Shown here: positions 1-5,584 of the stretch, piece after piece
Numbering within the stretch: position 1 is the stretch's first letter
How the letters are laid out: every line of letters starts with the position of its first letter
NCBI GenBank assembly: GCA_036825155.1
Contig: DAISYU010000170.1
Coordinates: forward strand, 1-5,627
From: DSAD01 sp036825155
Lineage (GTDB): Bacteria; Desulfobacterota; Desulfomonilia; UBA1062
Direction of reading: 5' to 3'
DNA length: 5,627 bases
Notes under the pieces: generated by a model
What the model saw: only the letters and a program-made list of their open reading frames with translations
What the model was told of the DNA's origin: nothing
Database searches by the model: none
Program-made: the position numbers and the translations under genes

Positions 1-1934
1 GTTATTACGTTTACTGTTGTCTGGATCATGCCCACGTGCCCGTCCCGGTAGCGGACCTTGCCTTCCACCTCAAGCTGGTCCCTGCCGGTGTACATGGCCT
101 CGATCAGGTCGAGATACAGCCCGTATACAAAGCGCCTGCGGACCTTTCCCGTGCGGGTGAGCTCTTCATCGTCCGCGTCCAGCAGTTTGTAGAGCAGGAT
201 AAACTTGCGGATCCTCATGGGCTCGGGCAGCTGGGTGTTCACCTCTCTGATTTCTTCTAAGATGAGGTCTTCCACCTCGGGTATCTTTGAGAGGTCGGTA
301 TACGTGGTATACGGGATCATGCGTTCCTCGGCCCAGTTACCGACATTGCCCATGTCGATATTGACGAGTGCGGTGATAAAGGGGCGGGCCTCGCCGAAGG
401 TCACGGCCTCCTTGATGAACAGCGAGAATTTCAGCCGGGTCTCGATAAAGTCCGGAGAAAAGGCGTTGCCCTTCTTGTCCCGGATAATGTCCTGCTTCCT
501 CCCGATGATGATGAGGTGGCCGTCATCGTCGAAATATCCGGCGTCGCCGGTCAGGAGCCACCCGTCATTGAATGCCTCTTCGGTGGCTTCATAGTCGTTA
601 TAGTATCCTGCAAAGACGATCTCGCTCAGGACCATGACCTCCTGGTCGTCAGAGATTTTCACCAGGACATCCGGCAGGGGTTTTCCCACGGTCTCCAGCT
701 TCACCTCGTCATCGGGCTGGATCTGAAAGATCCCGCAGGTCTCGGTCAGCCCGTAGCACTGCTTGAGATTCACCCCCACCGCCCTGAAAAAACGGATCAC
801 GTCAGGGCTGATGGGGTGCCCGCCCGTGAAGGCGCTGACAAACCCGGAGCACCCCACCCTGTCGAGCAGCGGCTTGAAGACGATGAGCGATGCAATGGTC
901 CTTAAGGTCTTCAGATAAGCGGGTACCGGCCTTTTGTCCGCCTCGCACGCGACCACGGCGGATCCGATCCTTTCCGCCAGGGCAAAGAGTTTTCTGTTGA
1001 TGTAGCCGGCATCGTCCATCTTCACCCGTATTTTCGATGCCAGGTCTTCCCAGAACCTCGAAGAGGTGATGATGATGGACGGCCCGATTTCCCGGAAGTC
1101 TTCGATGATGGTATCGATGGTCTCGGGGAAATTCATCACCATGCCGCCGACGAGCGTTACCCCGACTCCCCACATCTGGTCGACGATCCAGGCCGGGGGG
1201 CTCATGGACATCCAGTTGGATCCGATCCCGATGGGTTCGGTTGCAAGCCATTTTTTTGCCATGGAGGTAAGGTTCCTATGGGTGAGCATGGCAAGTTTGG
1301 CGATGCCCGTTGTGCCCGAGGTCATGATCATCAGTGCGACGTCATCGGCTCTGCCCTTTTCCAGCTCGCCTTCAAACAGCCCGGGATTGTCCGCCTCATA
1401 CTTCCGGCCGGTTTCCAGCAGATCGGCAAAGCTCATAAGCCAGTCGTTGTCTCTATAGGTTCTCATGCCGGTAGGGTCGACATAGATAATCTTCATGAGG
1501 TGGGGGAGTTTCTCCCGGGAGTCGATAAGCTTGTCCACCTGTTCCTGGTCCTGGGCGATTACAAAGGTCGCATGGATCCGGCCCAGGGCGGAGACGAGCT
1601 CGGAAGTTACAGCCGAGGTAAAGAGGTTCAGGCTTACGGCCCCGACAGCCTGAGCGCCGATCTCGCTGAACAGCCATTCCGGATGGTTGTCCATGATAAT
1701 GCCCACATTGTCTTGGCTCTTCAGTCCGAGTGAGATCAGGCCCAGGGCGGTATGCTTCACATACTCGAGATAGTCCTTCCATGTGTAGGTCTGCCAGATG
1801 CCGTATGCCTTTTCGCGGATGGCAACCTGCGTCTCGCCCAGCGTGTGAGCCTGCCTGGCGAGTATCTGCGGCAATGTGCAGCGATCGATGTCTTCCATGA
1901 ACGCCTGGCTGTGTTGTCTTATCTTTTCTGCCAT
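1..1934 (-). CDS. AMP-forming long-chain-type acyl-CoA synthetase (3' end cut by window edge)
   Basis: An ANL-superfamily adenylating enzyme: it should activate a carboxylic acid with ATP to an acyl-AMP and transfer it to CoA in the cytoplasm. I translated 644 open codons from the ATG at 1934 to the left edge. Visible motifs are the phosphate-binding loop MTSGTTGIAK (about residues 204-213), the A5 motif YGLTE (394-398), the TGD motif (462-464), the hinge GRKQDII (478-484) and the C-terminal TGKVRR with the probable catalytic lysine near 597. Length and order fit the FadD15-like/COG1022 class, so probably only a handful of residues are missing. The start is firm, because an in-frame TAA lies two codons upstream (1940-1938). 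The ribosome-binding site is weak (AGAG eight bases upstream). The phosphate loop lacks the usual PKG, reading AKL instead. The gene follows livG by 53 bases and is probably co-transcribed with the transporter, suggesting CoA activation of an imported acid. The substrate cannot be read from the sequence. Confidence 0.93.
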   Translation of the reverse strand, partial: MAEKIRQHSQAFMEDIDRCTLPQILARQAHTLGETQVAIREKAYGIWQTYTWKDYLEYVKHTALGLISLGLKSQDNVGIIMDNHPEWLFSEIGAQAVGAVSLNLFTSAVTSELVSALGRIHATFVIAQDQEQVDKLIDSREKLPHLMKIIYVDPTGMRTYRDNDWLMSFADLLETGRKYEADNPGLFEGELEKGRADDVALMIMTSGTTGIAKLAMLTHRNLTSMAKKWLATEPIGIGSNWMSMSPPAWIVDQMWGVGVTLVGGMVMNFPETIDTIIEDFREIGPSIIITSSRFWEDLASKIRVKMDDAGYINRKLFALAERIGSAVVACEADKRPVPAYLKTLRTIASLIVFKPLLDRVGCSGFVSAFTGGHPISPDVIRFFRAVGVNLKQCYGLTETCGIFQIQPDDEVKLETVGKPLPDVLVKISDDQEVMVLSEIVFAGYYNDYEATEEAFNDGWLLTGDAGYFDDDGHLIIIGRKQDIIRDKKGNAFSPDFIETRLKFSLFIKEAVTFGEARPFITALVNIDMGNVGNWAEERMIPYTTYTDLSKIPEVEDLILEEIREVNTQLPEPMRIRKFILLYKLLDADDEELTRTGKVRRRFVYGLYLDLIEAMYTGRDQLEVEGKVRYRDGHVGMIQTTVNVI

Positions 1935-1948
1935 ATCTTATACTCTGT

Positions 1949-1976
1949 ACCTGCCGAGCGCCTAATGCCCAGCGCC
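1949..1976 (-). repeat. Short heptad-phased tandem repeat between livG and the ligase gene
   Basis: Read on the minus strand, the 53-base intergenic gap contains four consecutive seven-base units each beginning GGC: GGCGCTG, GGCATTA, GGCGCTC, GGCAGGT. Equivalently, an 11-base word occurs twice at a 14-base period with one mismatch (1966-1976 and 1952-1962). It ends 14 bases before the ligase start, close to where a ribosome-binding site would sit. It could be a degenerate minisatellite-type array or chance; function unknown. Confidence 0.4.
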
Positions 1977-1987
1977 CTATTCTTATC

Positions 1988-2827
1988 CTATTGCTCTAAT
2001 CCCAAATCTGTGGTCTCGCCGAGATAAGCCTTGATCACCTCGGGGTGACCCTGGATATACTCGGGTGGTCCTTCTGCCAGCTTCTCCCCGAAATTCAGCA
2101 CCATGATCCGCTGAGAGATACTCATGATGATGGACATATCATGTTCCACAAGGATCATGGTCTGGCCCCATGCCCCGTTCAACTCCAGGAGGAATCGCAC
2201 CATGTCCTCTTTTTCCTCAAGTGTCATGCCGGCAAAGGGCTCGTCGAGCACGAGCAGGTTCGGCTCCAGCGCCAGTGCCCGGCCCAGCTCGACCCGTTTG
2301 CGCATCCCATAAGGGAGTGAACCCACCAGTTCCTTGCGTACGTGCTGTATCTCCAGGAAATCGATGATTTCCTCCAGGATTTCGTGGTGGCGGATCTCCT
2401 CTTTTTTCACCGACGGCCAGAACAGGCTTGCCAGGCCGAAGTTGTACCTGCAGTGAATATGGCGTGCCAGCAGCATGTTTTCCAGAACGCTCATCCCGGG
2501 GAACAACTCGATATTCTGAAATGTCCTGCCGATCCCGAGCCGGGTGAGCTCGTGGGTCGGGCGGCTCCCGATATCGGTCCCGTTAAAGATTATCCAGCCG
2601 GAACTGGGTTTGTAGTAGCCGGTGATACAGTTGAGCAGGCTTGTTTTGCCCGCCCCGTTCGGACCGATGACGGCCACCAGTTCACCGGTGTGTACCTGCA
2701 GGTCCACGTTGCTGACGGCCTTGATTCCGCCGAAATTCAGACAGAGGTCCTTTACCTCCAGTTCGGCGCGCCGCTTTTCCATCAAAGAAGCGACAAATAT
2801 TCTCGGTTGTCCTCGATAAGCTCTCAC
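1988..2827 (-). CDS. livG: LivG-type ABC transporter ATPase (branched-chain/hydrophobic amino acid uptake family)
   Basis: Cytoplasmic ATPase subunit of a HAAT-family (Liv-type) importer, 279 residues from the GTG at 2827. Motifs in order: Walker A GPNGAGKT (residues 55-62), Q-loop RTFQN (Q104), the LivG form of the ABC signature LPYGMRKR (171-178) in place of LSGGQ, Walker B LLVLDEP (191-197), D-loop region AGMT (199-202) and H-loop EHD (H229). All catalytic elements look intact. An AGGAG at 2842-2838 overlaps the stop of the upstream binding-protein gene and is ten bases from the GTG, suggesting translational coupling. An alternative ATG at 2782 (MEKRRAELEVKDL) fits the usual family N-terminus better but has no visible ribosome-binding site; the true start is therefore uncertain by 15 codons. 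The usual LivF, LivH and LivM partners are not in the window. Confidence 0.95.
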   Translation of the reverse strand: MRAYRGQPRIFVASLMEKRRAELEVKDLCLNFGGIKAVSNVDLQVHTGELVAVIGPNGAGKTSLLNCITGYYKPSSGWIIFNGTDIGSRPTHELTRLGIGRTFQNIELFPGMSVLENMLLARHIHCRYNFGLASLFWPSVKKEEIRHHEILEEIIDFLEIQHVRKELVGSLPYGMRKRVELGRALALEPNLLVLDEPFAGMTLEEKEDMVRFLLELNGAWGQTMILVEHDMSIIMSISQRIMVLNFGEKLAEGPPEYIQGHPEVIKAYLGETTDLGLEQ

Positions 2828-2837
2828 GTGGGTGTAT

Positions 2838-2842
2838 CTCCT
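2838..2842 (-). promoter_or_regulatory. livG ribosome-binding site overlapping the preceding stop codon
   Basis: AGGAG on the minus strand, ten bases before the GTG at 2827. Its first two bases are the last two of the TAG stop of the binding-protein gene. This favours the GTG over the internal ATG at 2782 and suggests that ribosomes finishing the first gene re-initiate on the second. Confidence 0.6.
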
Positions 2843-4049
2843 ATTTCAAGATCTCGATCTTTTCCTTTCCCGGCACGTAGAAGTTGGTCAATGGCGTAAA
2901 TGACCCGTCCTCGTGCACCTGTACGATCCTGGCGGTGAACGATGCACCATGGTCGTCCTTGGTATAGGTGATATTGGGGACAAGCCCGCCAAAGTCTTCG
3001 TTGGTGAATGACTCCATGGCCTTATTGATGTTCTCGGCATTGATCTTTCCGTACTTCTCATTAGCTCGGACAAAGGCCCGTTCCATCACCATGGCAACCA
3101 CAACCCCTTCCCAGTATGCGGTGTCGAACGAGTTCACGGTCTTGTATCTCTCCCACAGTTCTTTGAGGATTTTAATGCCTTCGGAGTCGTCAACAGGCAG
3201 CCCGCCGGGGAACTGCATCTTCAGCCTGTCTCTGATGAGGCCTCCCCCCATCTTGAAGAAATCCGGGTCAGTGGATGTCCAGGTTCCTAAGAACATGGGA
3301 TCGTAATCGATGCGGTCCGCACTCTTGAATGCAGAGATAATGGCGGCCGGCAGCATCTGGATGAACACATACTCGGCTCCATTGTTCTTCAGGCGCAAGA
3401 GCTCTGTTGTCAGGTCGACCGTCTTTGCCGGGAACTCTTCTATGGACACGATCTCTATGTTTTTGGCCTTTGCGTACTCGATGCTCGGTTTGTGGATGGA
3501 GCGGCCGTAGGCGTTGTTGTAGGTGAGCAGTCCCACCTTGGGAGGCCCGTCACCCTTGTGAATGGCGGCGATATATTCAAGCACGGCGTAGCAGTCCAGC
3601 TTGTAGCTCCCGAACGGCAGGAACATATAGTCGATGGGTTCCTGGAGGATTTCCCAGGCAGTGGAATAATTGATGGTGGGTATCTTGTAGCGCTTGATAA
3701 TGGGTTTTGCCGCAAGCCCGGCCCCGGCGCTCCATGTGGCGATCATGTCCACCTTGTCCTGTACGGCGAATTTGCGTACCGCCGCGACTGCCTCAGGGAC
3801 CTTGTAGCCTGTATCCACCAGGATCAGCTCGATCTTGTTCCCGGCAACACCGCCCTTGACCTCGTTGACATAGGTAAAGTAATCCTGGTGGCCCTTGGCG
3901 TGGAACTGTCCCCAGGTTGAAGCCGGACCTGTCAGGTTGATTGCCGCCCCTACTTTAATGTCCTTTGCCTGCACCGTGCCGGCCAGACCGGCACAGATAA
4001 CAGCCGCCAGAATACCTGCAATGACGAGAAGTCTCTTTACCCTCTTCAT
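2841..4049 (-). CDS. Liv-type ABC transporter substrate-binding protein (Peripla_BP_6), secreted
   Basis: Periplasmic ligand-binding subunit of a HAAT-family importer, 402 residues. Residues 1-28 form a Sec signal peptide: basic MKRVKR, a hydrophobic core, and probable cleavage after VQA. The cysteine at 19 (VIC-A) does not form a good lipobox, so I expect a soluble protein. The mature part begins KDIKVGAAINLTGPAS, typical of type I periplasmic-binding folds, and has the family pattern DTGYKVPEAVAAVRKF at about 79-94. I chose the ATG at 4049, not the frame's earlier possible start at 4082, because of a consensus AGGAGG five bases away and because the signal peptide begins there. Family members bind branched-chain or aromatic amino acids, amides or aromatic acids; sequence alone does not fix the ligand. 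The Phe-rich attenuator-like leader directly upstream points to phenylalanine or an aromatic relative, as an inference. First gene of the operon. Confidence 0.95.
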   Translation of the reverse strand: MKRVKRLLVIAGILAAVICAGLAGTVQAKDIKVGAAINLTGPASTWGQFHAKGHQDYFTYVNEVKGGVAGNKIELILVDTGYKVPEAVAAVRKFAVQDKVDMIATWSAGAGLAAKPIIKRYKIPTINYSTAWEILQEPIDYMFLPFGSYKLDCYAVLEYIAAIHKGDGPPKVGLLTYNNAYGRSIHKPSIEYAKAKNIEIVSIEEFPAKTVDLTTELLRLKNNGAEYVFIQMLPAAIISAFKSADRIDYDPMFLGTWTSTDPDFFKMGGGLIRDRLKMQFPGGLPVDDSEGIKILKELWERYKTVNSFDTAYWEGVVVAMVMERAFVRANEKYGKINAENINKAMESFTNEDFGGLVPNITYTKDDHGASFTARIVQVHEDGSFTPLTNFYVPGKEKIEILK

Positions 4050-4054
4050 AACTC

Positions 4055-4060
4055 CCTCCT
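4055..4060 (-). promoter_or_regulatory. Consensus ribosome-binding site of the binding-protein gene
   Basis: AGGAGG on the minus strand, five bases before the ATG at 4049. It decides the start, since the frame is also open for 11 more codons upstream. Confidence 0.85.
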
Positions 4061-4082
4061 TTTTGATGCCCTTTCCACACAA

Positions 4083-4098
4083 CCATGGTATCCCATGG
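4083..4098 (-). repeat. Two CCATGG palindromes in the 5' leader of the operon
   Basis: CCATGG occurs at 4083-4088 and 4093-4098, centres ten bases apart (about one helical turn), between the intrinsic terminator and the ribosome-binding site. The copies can pair as a 6-bp stem with a four-base loop in RNA, or be a two-site operator in DNA. Either role is speculative. Confidence 0.35.
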
Positions 4099-4110
4099 AA
4101 TTATGTACAT

Positions 4111-4156
4111 AAAAAAAGCCGTAGGTAAGCCGAACTCCCGGTCTACCTACGGCTTT
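4111..4156 (-). terminator. Strong intrinsic terminator ahead of the transporter operon
   Basis: On the minus strand, AAAGCCGTAGGTA (4156-4144) pairs perfectly over 13 bp with TACCTACGGCTTT (4127-4115). The stem continues with a G-U, one A/C mismatch and three more pairs, closing a six-base loop (4138-4133). A run of seven U follows in minus-strand RNA (4117-4111). It ends 61 bases before the operon's first start codon, in the same direction, so it must be bypassed by any transcript starting upstream. The plus strand also has a T-rich tail (4154-4166), but no plus-strand gene ends here. It could instead terminate transcripts from the radical SAM gene, but the upstream leader structures favour an attenuator. 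Confidence 0.9.
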
Positions 4157-4212
4157 CTTCTTTTTTAATCAGGTCAAAAGCTCAGTAGGCAGACCTAATC
4201 AAAAAAGAAAAA
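4111..4212 (-). promoter_or_regulatory. Candidate Phe-responsive transcription attenuator (protector / antiterminator / terminator)
   Basis: Three mutually exclusive pairings can be drawn in minus-strand RNA. A protector hairpin pairs 4212-4192 with 4155-4175 over 21 contiguous pairs (three of them G-U), with a 16-base loop; its 5' strand is the four Phe codons and stop of the leader ORF. An antiterminator pairs GGUCUGCCUAC (4195-4185) with GUAGGUAGACC (4150-4140), 11 pairs with one G-U. The terminator uses 4156-4144 with 4127-4115. The antiterminator shares 4195-4192 with the protector and 4150-4140 with the terminator stem. By analogy with pheL/trpL: a ribosome stalled at the first Phe codons opens the protector but leaves 4195-4185 free, allowing read-through; a ribosome at the stop (4197-4195) covers that strand, so the terminator forms; with no ribosome the protector forms and the terminator also forms. 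Structures are seen; the mechanism is inferred. Confidence 0.6.
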
Positions 4213-4248
4213 GTTGATACTGTTTCTGTTTATAAGTGCAATCGCCAT
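4195..4248 (-). CDS. Candidate 17-residue Phe-rich leader peptide
   Basis: The minus strand reads MAIALINRNSINFFFFD then TAG (4197-4195). The four consecutive Phe codons (TTT TTC TTT TTT, 4212-4201) lie just before the stop and form the 5' strand of the protector hairpin, the placement seen in known amino-acid attenuators such as E. coli pheL. An in-frame TAA five codons upstream leaves ATG 4248 as the only normal start. No Shine-Dalgarno sequence is visible. If the promoter at 4286-4260 is used, the message would start about six bases before the ATG and be almost leaderless. The main doubt is that a pyrimidine tract gives Phe codons by composition alone. Confidence 0.5.
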   Translation of the reverse strand: MAIALINRNSINFFFFD

Positions 4249-4259
4249 AGGAATGAGGG

Positions 4260-4286
4260 TTTAAAGTAATACTGAAAAGATGTCAA
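4260..4286 (-). promoter_or_regulatory. Candidate sigma-70-type promoter for the leader and operon
   Basis: A perfect -35 hexamer TTGACA lies at 4286-4281 on the minus strand, followed after 15 bases by TTTAAA (4265-4260), matching four of six bases of the -10 consensus. The spacing is short; one base further gives TTAAAC, a poorer match. The predicted start near 4254 falls just before the leader ORF at 4248 and before all attenuator elements, so its position is what the attenuation model requires. No other good promoter was found between here and the binding-protein start. Confidence 0.35.
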
Positions 4287-4458
4287 GCAAAAAAGTCATT
4301 CTTTTGAGGGGATTGTGAAATTAATCATGATCGGGAGGTATGAAACAGGCAGAAAATGCGAGACACCAGAGATGCTATTAAAATCAATGCTGGAGAGGGG
4401 TTAGTCATAATTATCTCATCAGCAGAAACATCATTTTGGGTAAATAATATGCTTGCAA
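4287..4458. other. Intergenic stretch with nothing recognised
   Basis: AT-rich sequence between the candidate promoter and the REP-like region. I see no convincing gene, RNA or repeat. The only plus-strand start with a purine-rich run nearby (ATG at 4340) gives 13 codons with the run too close to act as a ribosome-binding site. Confidence 0.6.
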
Positions 4459-4475
4459 AAGCCATGGTGTGAAAT

Positions 4476-4525
4476 TCTCCCCTGTACCGACATGCCCGGC
4501 ACCAACAGGATTTTGGACAGGGAGA
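4476..4525. repeat. Imperfect inverted repeat next to the REP-like element
   Basis: TCTCCCCTGT (4476-4485) faces ACAGGGAGA (4517-4525), complementary apart from one bulged base. The intervening 31 bases include the small palindrome TGCCCGGCA. The right arm overlaps the first REP-like unit, so the whole stretch may be one larger folded intergenic repeat. Confidence 0.35.
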
Positions 4526-4600
4526 TCGCTTCGCTGTGCTCGCGATGAAGGAAAAGAATACGGTCATTGTGAGCCCTTGAAGAGGGCGGGGTAATCTCGA
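4519..4600. repeat. Pair of REP-like intergenic repeats in opposite orientation
   Basis: On the minus strand, 4549-4520 reads TCATCGCGAGC, then AGCGAAGCGATCTCC. On the plus strand, 4564-4599 reads TCATTGTGAGCCC, then GGGCGGGGTAATCTCG. Both are variants of a core of the form TCATTGCGAGC...GAAGCAATCTC, which I know as a common dispersed intergenic repeat in several bacterial groups. The units point away from each other across a 14-base spacer. The first can fold through ATCGC/GCGAT and the second through GCCC/GGGC. They resemble a BIME-like pair downstream of the radical SAM gene. The plus-strand unit is diverged. Confidence 0.5.
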
Positions 4601-4611
4601 TGTGTTTATCT

Positions 4612-4639
4612 CTCGCCAGCGTCTTTTATGAATGGCGAG
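4612..4639. repeat. 7-bp hairpin after the radical SAM gene
   Basis: CTCGCCA (4612-4618) and TGGCGAG (4633-4639) are perfectly complementary around a 14-base loop, about 50 bases past the radical SAM stop. No U-run follows in the minus direction, so it is not a standard intrinsic terminator. It might protect a 3' end or be another small repeat. Confidence 0.35.
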
Positions 4640-4690
4640 GTCTATGAACCCGGAACAATACTCTGCAGAAAGTATGATGTGCTGATTCGA

Positions 4691-5584
4691 TCAGATCACG
4701 GACGGGACGGAATTGTAGTGCTCAATCCTTCGCCTTTCGGGCAGGGCAAGGAACGTATCGATCATGGAGAGCATCTTTCCCTTGTCTGCATTGAGCATGC
4801 CGTTGACCGGCAGAAAATTGTTCGCATGGTCGCAGGTGAACGTGGTGCCCTCGGCATCGATATTGTCCAGGAGCAGCCGCAGCTCCAGTACGGTCCCCTC
4901 CGGGGTTTGCTGAGAAAACTCGCCTGAGTGCACTTTTTCCATGAGTTTCGACATGGGGTGGATGAACAGCCGGCGCACCCGGATAAAGTGGGGCTTCACT
5001 TCTGAGAATACGCGAGAAGACTCGATGGCGTGCTCCTCCCACAGATCACGGCCGCCCAGGCCTGAGAGAAAGTAGTAACTCAGCTCCATGCCGGATTCCA
5101 CGGTCTTTTTTCCTGCCTCGATGAGCTGCTTCTGGCTCGTTCCCTTCATCTGAAACTTCAGCACACTGTTCGATCCGCTCTCCAGGCCCACGTGCACCCG
5201 GTCCAGTCCGGCCTCATGAATATTTTTGAGGTCCTGGGCTGACTTTTTCTGCAAACTCGATGCCCTGCCATAAGAGGTGACTCTCTGTACCTTGGGGAAC
5301 TTTTCTCTCAGGTGTGTAAGTACCTTTACGAGGAAGTCCGTATCCAGGTCCAGAGGGTTTGCATCACCGATGAAGGCGGTGCGGAAGATATCGCCATAGA
5401 TGTCATAGAGGGCATCGATGTCCTGTAACACCTCGTCGAGGCTGCGCGTGGAGAACGGTGTGCCGAACAGGTCATAGATGCCGCAGAACCTGCACCGGTT
5501 CCAGTTGCAGCCGCGCACAACACGTACCAGAAGACTCCGCGCCTCACTCGGAGGCCTGATCACCAGATGTTCGGGTTCATGCAT
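4691..5584 (-). CDS. Radical SAM protein of unknown function with CX4CX2C cluster motif
   Basis: A radical SAM enzyme: it should bind a [4Fe-4S] cluster and cleave S-adenosylmethionine to a 5'-deoxyadenosyl radical. Reading from the ATG at 5584 (297 residues), cysteines 26, 31 and 34 in GCNWNRCRFCGIY coordinate the cluster. The spacing CX4CX2C differs from the canonical CX3CX2C but matches what I recall of a family whose N-terminus runs IRPPSEA...GCxxNxCxFC, as here. GDANP (about 73-77) and GLESGS (about 133-138) fit the SAM-binding and barrel strands of COG1032/Elp3-like enzymes. The C-terminal DHANNFLPVNGMLNADKGKML looks conserved. The only other cysteine is near 251, so no second cluster is evident. 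Substrate unknown. The frame is open to the right edge with an earlier TTG at 5620; I prefer 5584 because it gives the family-type N-terminus, though no clear ribosome-binding site precedes either. Separated from the transporter by a terminator, so probably unrelated in function. Confidence 0.85.
   Translation of the reverse strand: MHEPEHLVIRPPSEARSLLVRVVRGCNWNRCRFCGIYDLFGTPFSTRSLDEVLQDIDALYDIYGDIFRTAFIGDANPLDLDTDFLVKVLTHLREKFPKVQRVTSYGRASSLQKKSAQDLKNIHEAGLDRVHVGLESGSNSVLKFQMKGTSQKQLIEAGKKTVESGMELSYYFLSGLGGRDLWEEHAIESSRVFSEVKPHFIRVRRLFIHPMSKLMEKVHSGEFSQQTPEGTVLELRLLLDNIDAEGTTFTCDHANNFLPVNGMLNADKGKMLSMIDTFLALPERRRIEHYNSVPSVI

Noticed and set aside
802..1251. 149-codon minus-strand frame within the ligase gene
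   Set aside because: Out of frame with the continuous ligase reading frame, which shows all ANL motifs; a shadow.
2342..2899. 185-codon plus-strand frame opposite livG
   Set aside because: Antisense to a clear ABC ATPase, crosses the gene boundary, and shows no recognisable domain.
4050..4082. 11-codon N-terminal extension of the binding protein
   Set aside because: It would place the consensus ribosome-binding site inside the gene and put a non-signal segment ahead of a clear signal peptide.
4111..4212. T-box riboswitch as an explanation of the leader terminator
   Set aside because: No AGGGUGGNACCGCG-type T-box sequence and no specifier-loop stem is visible; a peptide-coding attenuator fits better.
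4232..4248. Possible sigma-54 promoter (TGGC...TTGCA, minus strand)
   Set aside because: The GG and GC elements are only five bases apart, where sigma-54 promoters need ten.
4340..4381. Plus-strand ATG preceded by GGGAGG
   Set aside because: Only 13 codons, with the purine run one base from the ATG, too close to act as a ribosome-binding site.
4325..4567. 80-codon minus-strand frame in the intergenic region
   Set aside because: It runs through the REP-like repeat and the inverted repeat, has no ribosome-binding site, and its residues are of low-complexity, non-protein-like composition.
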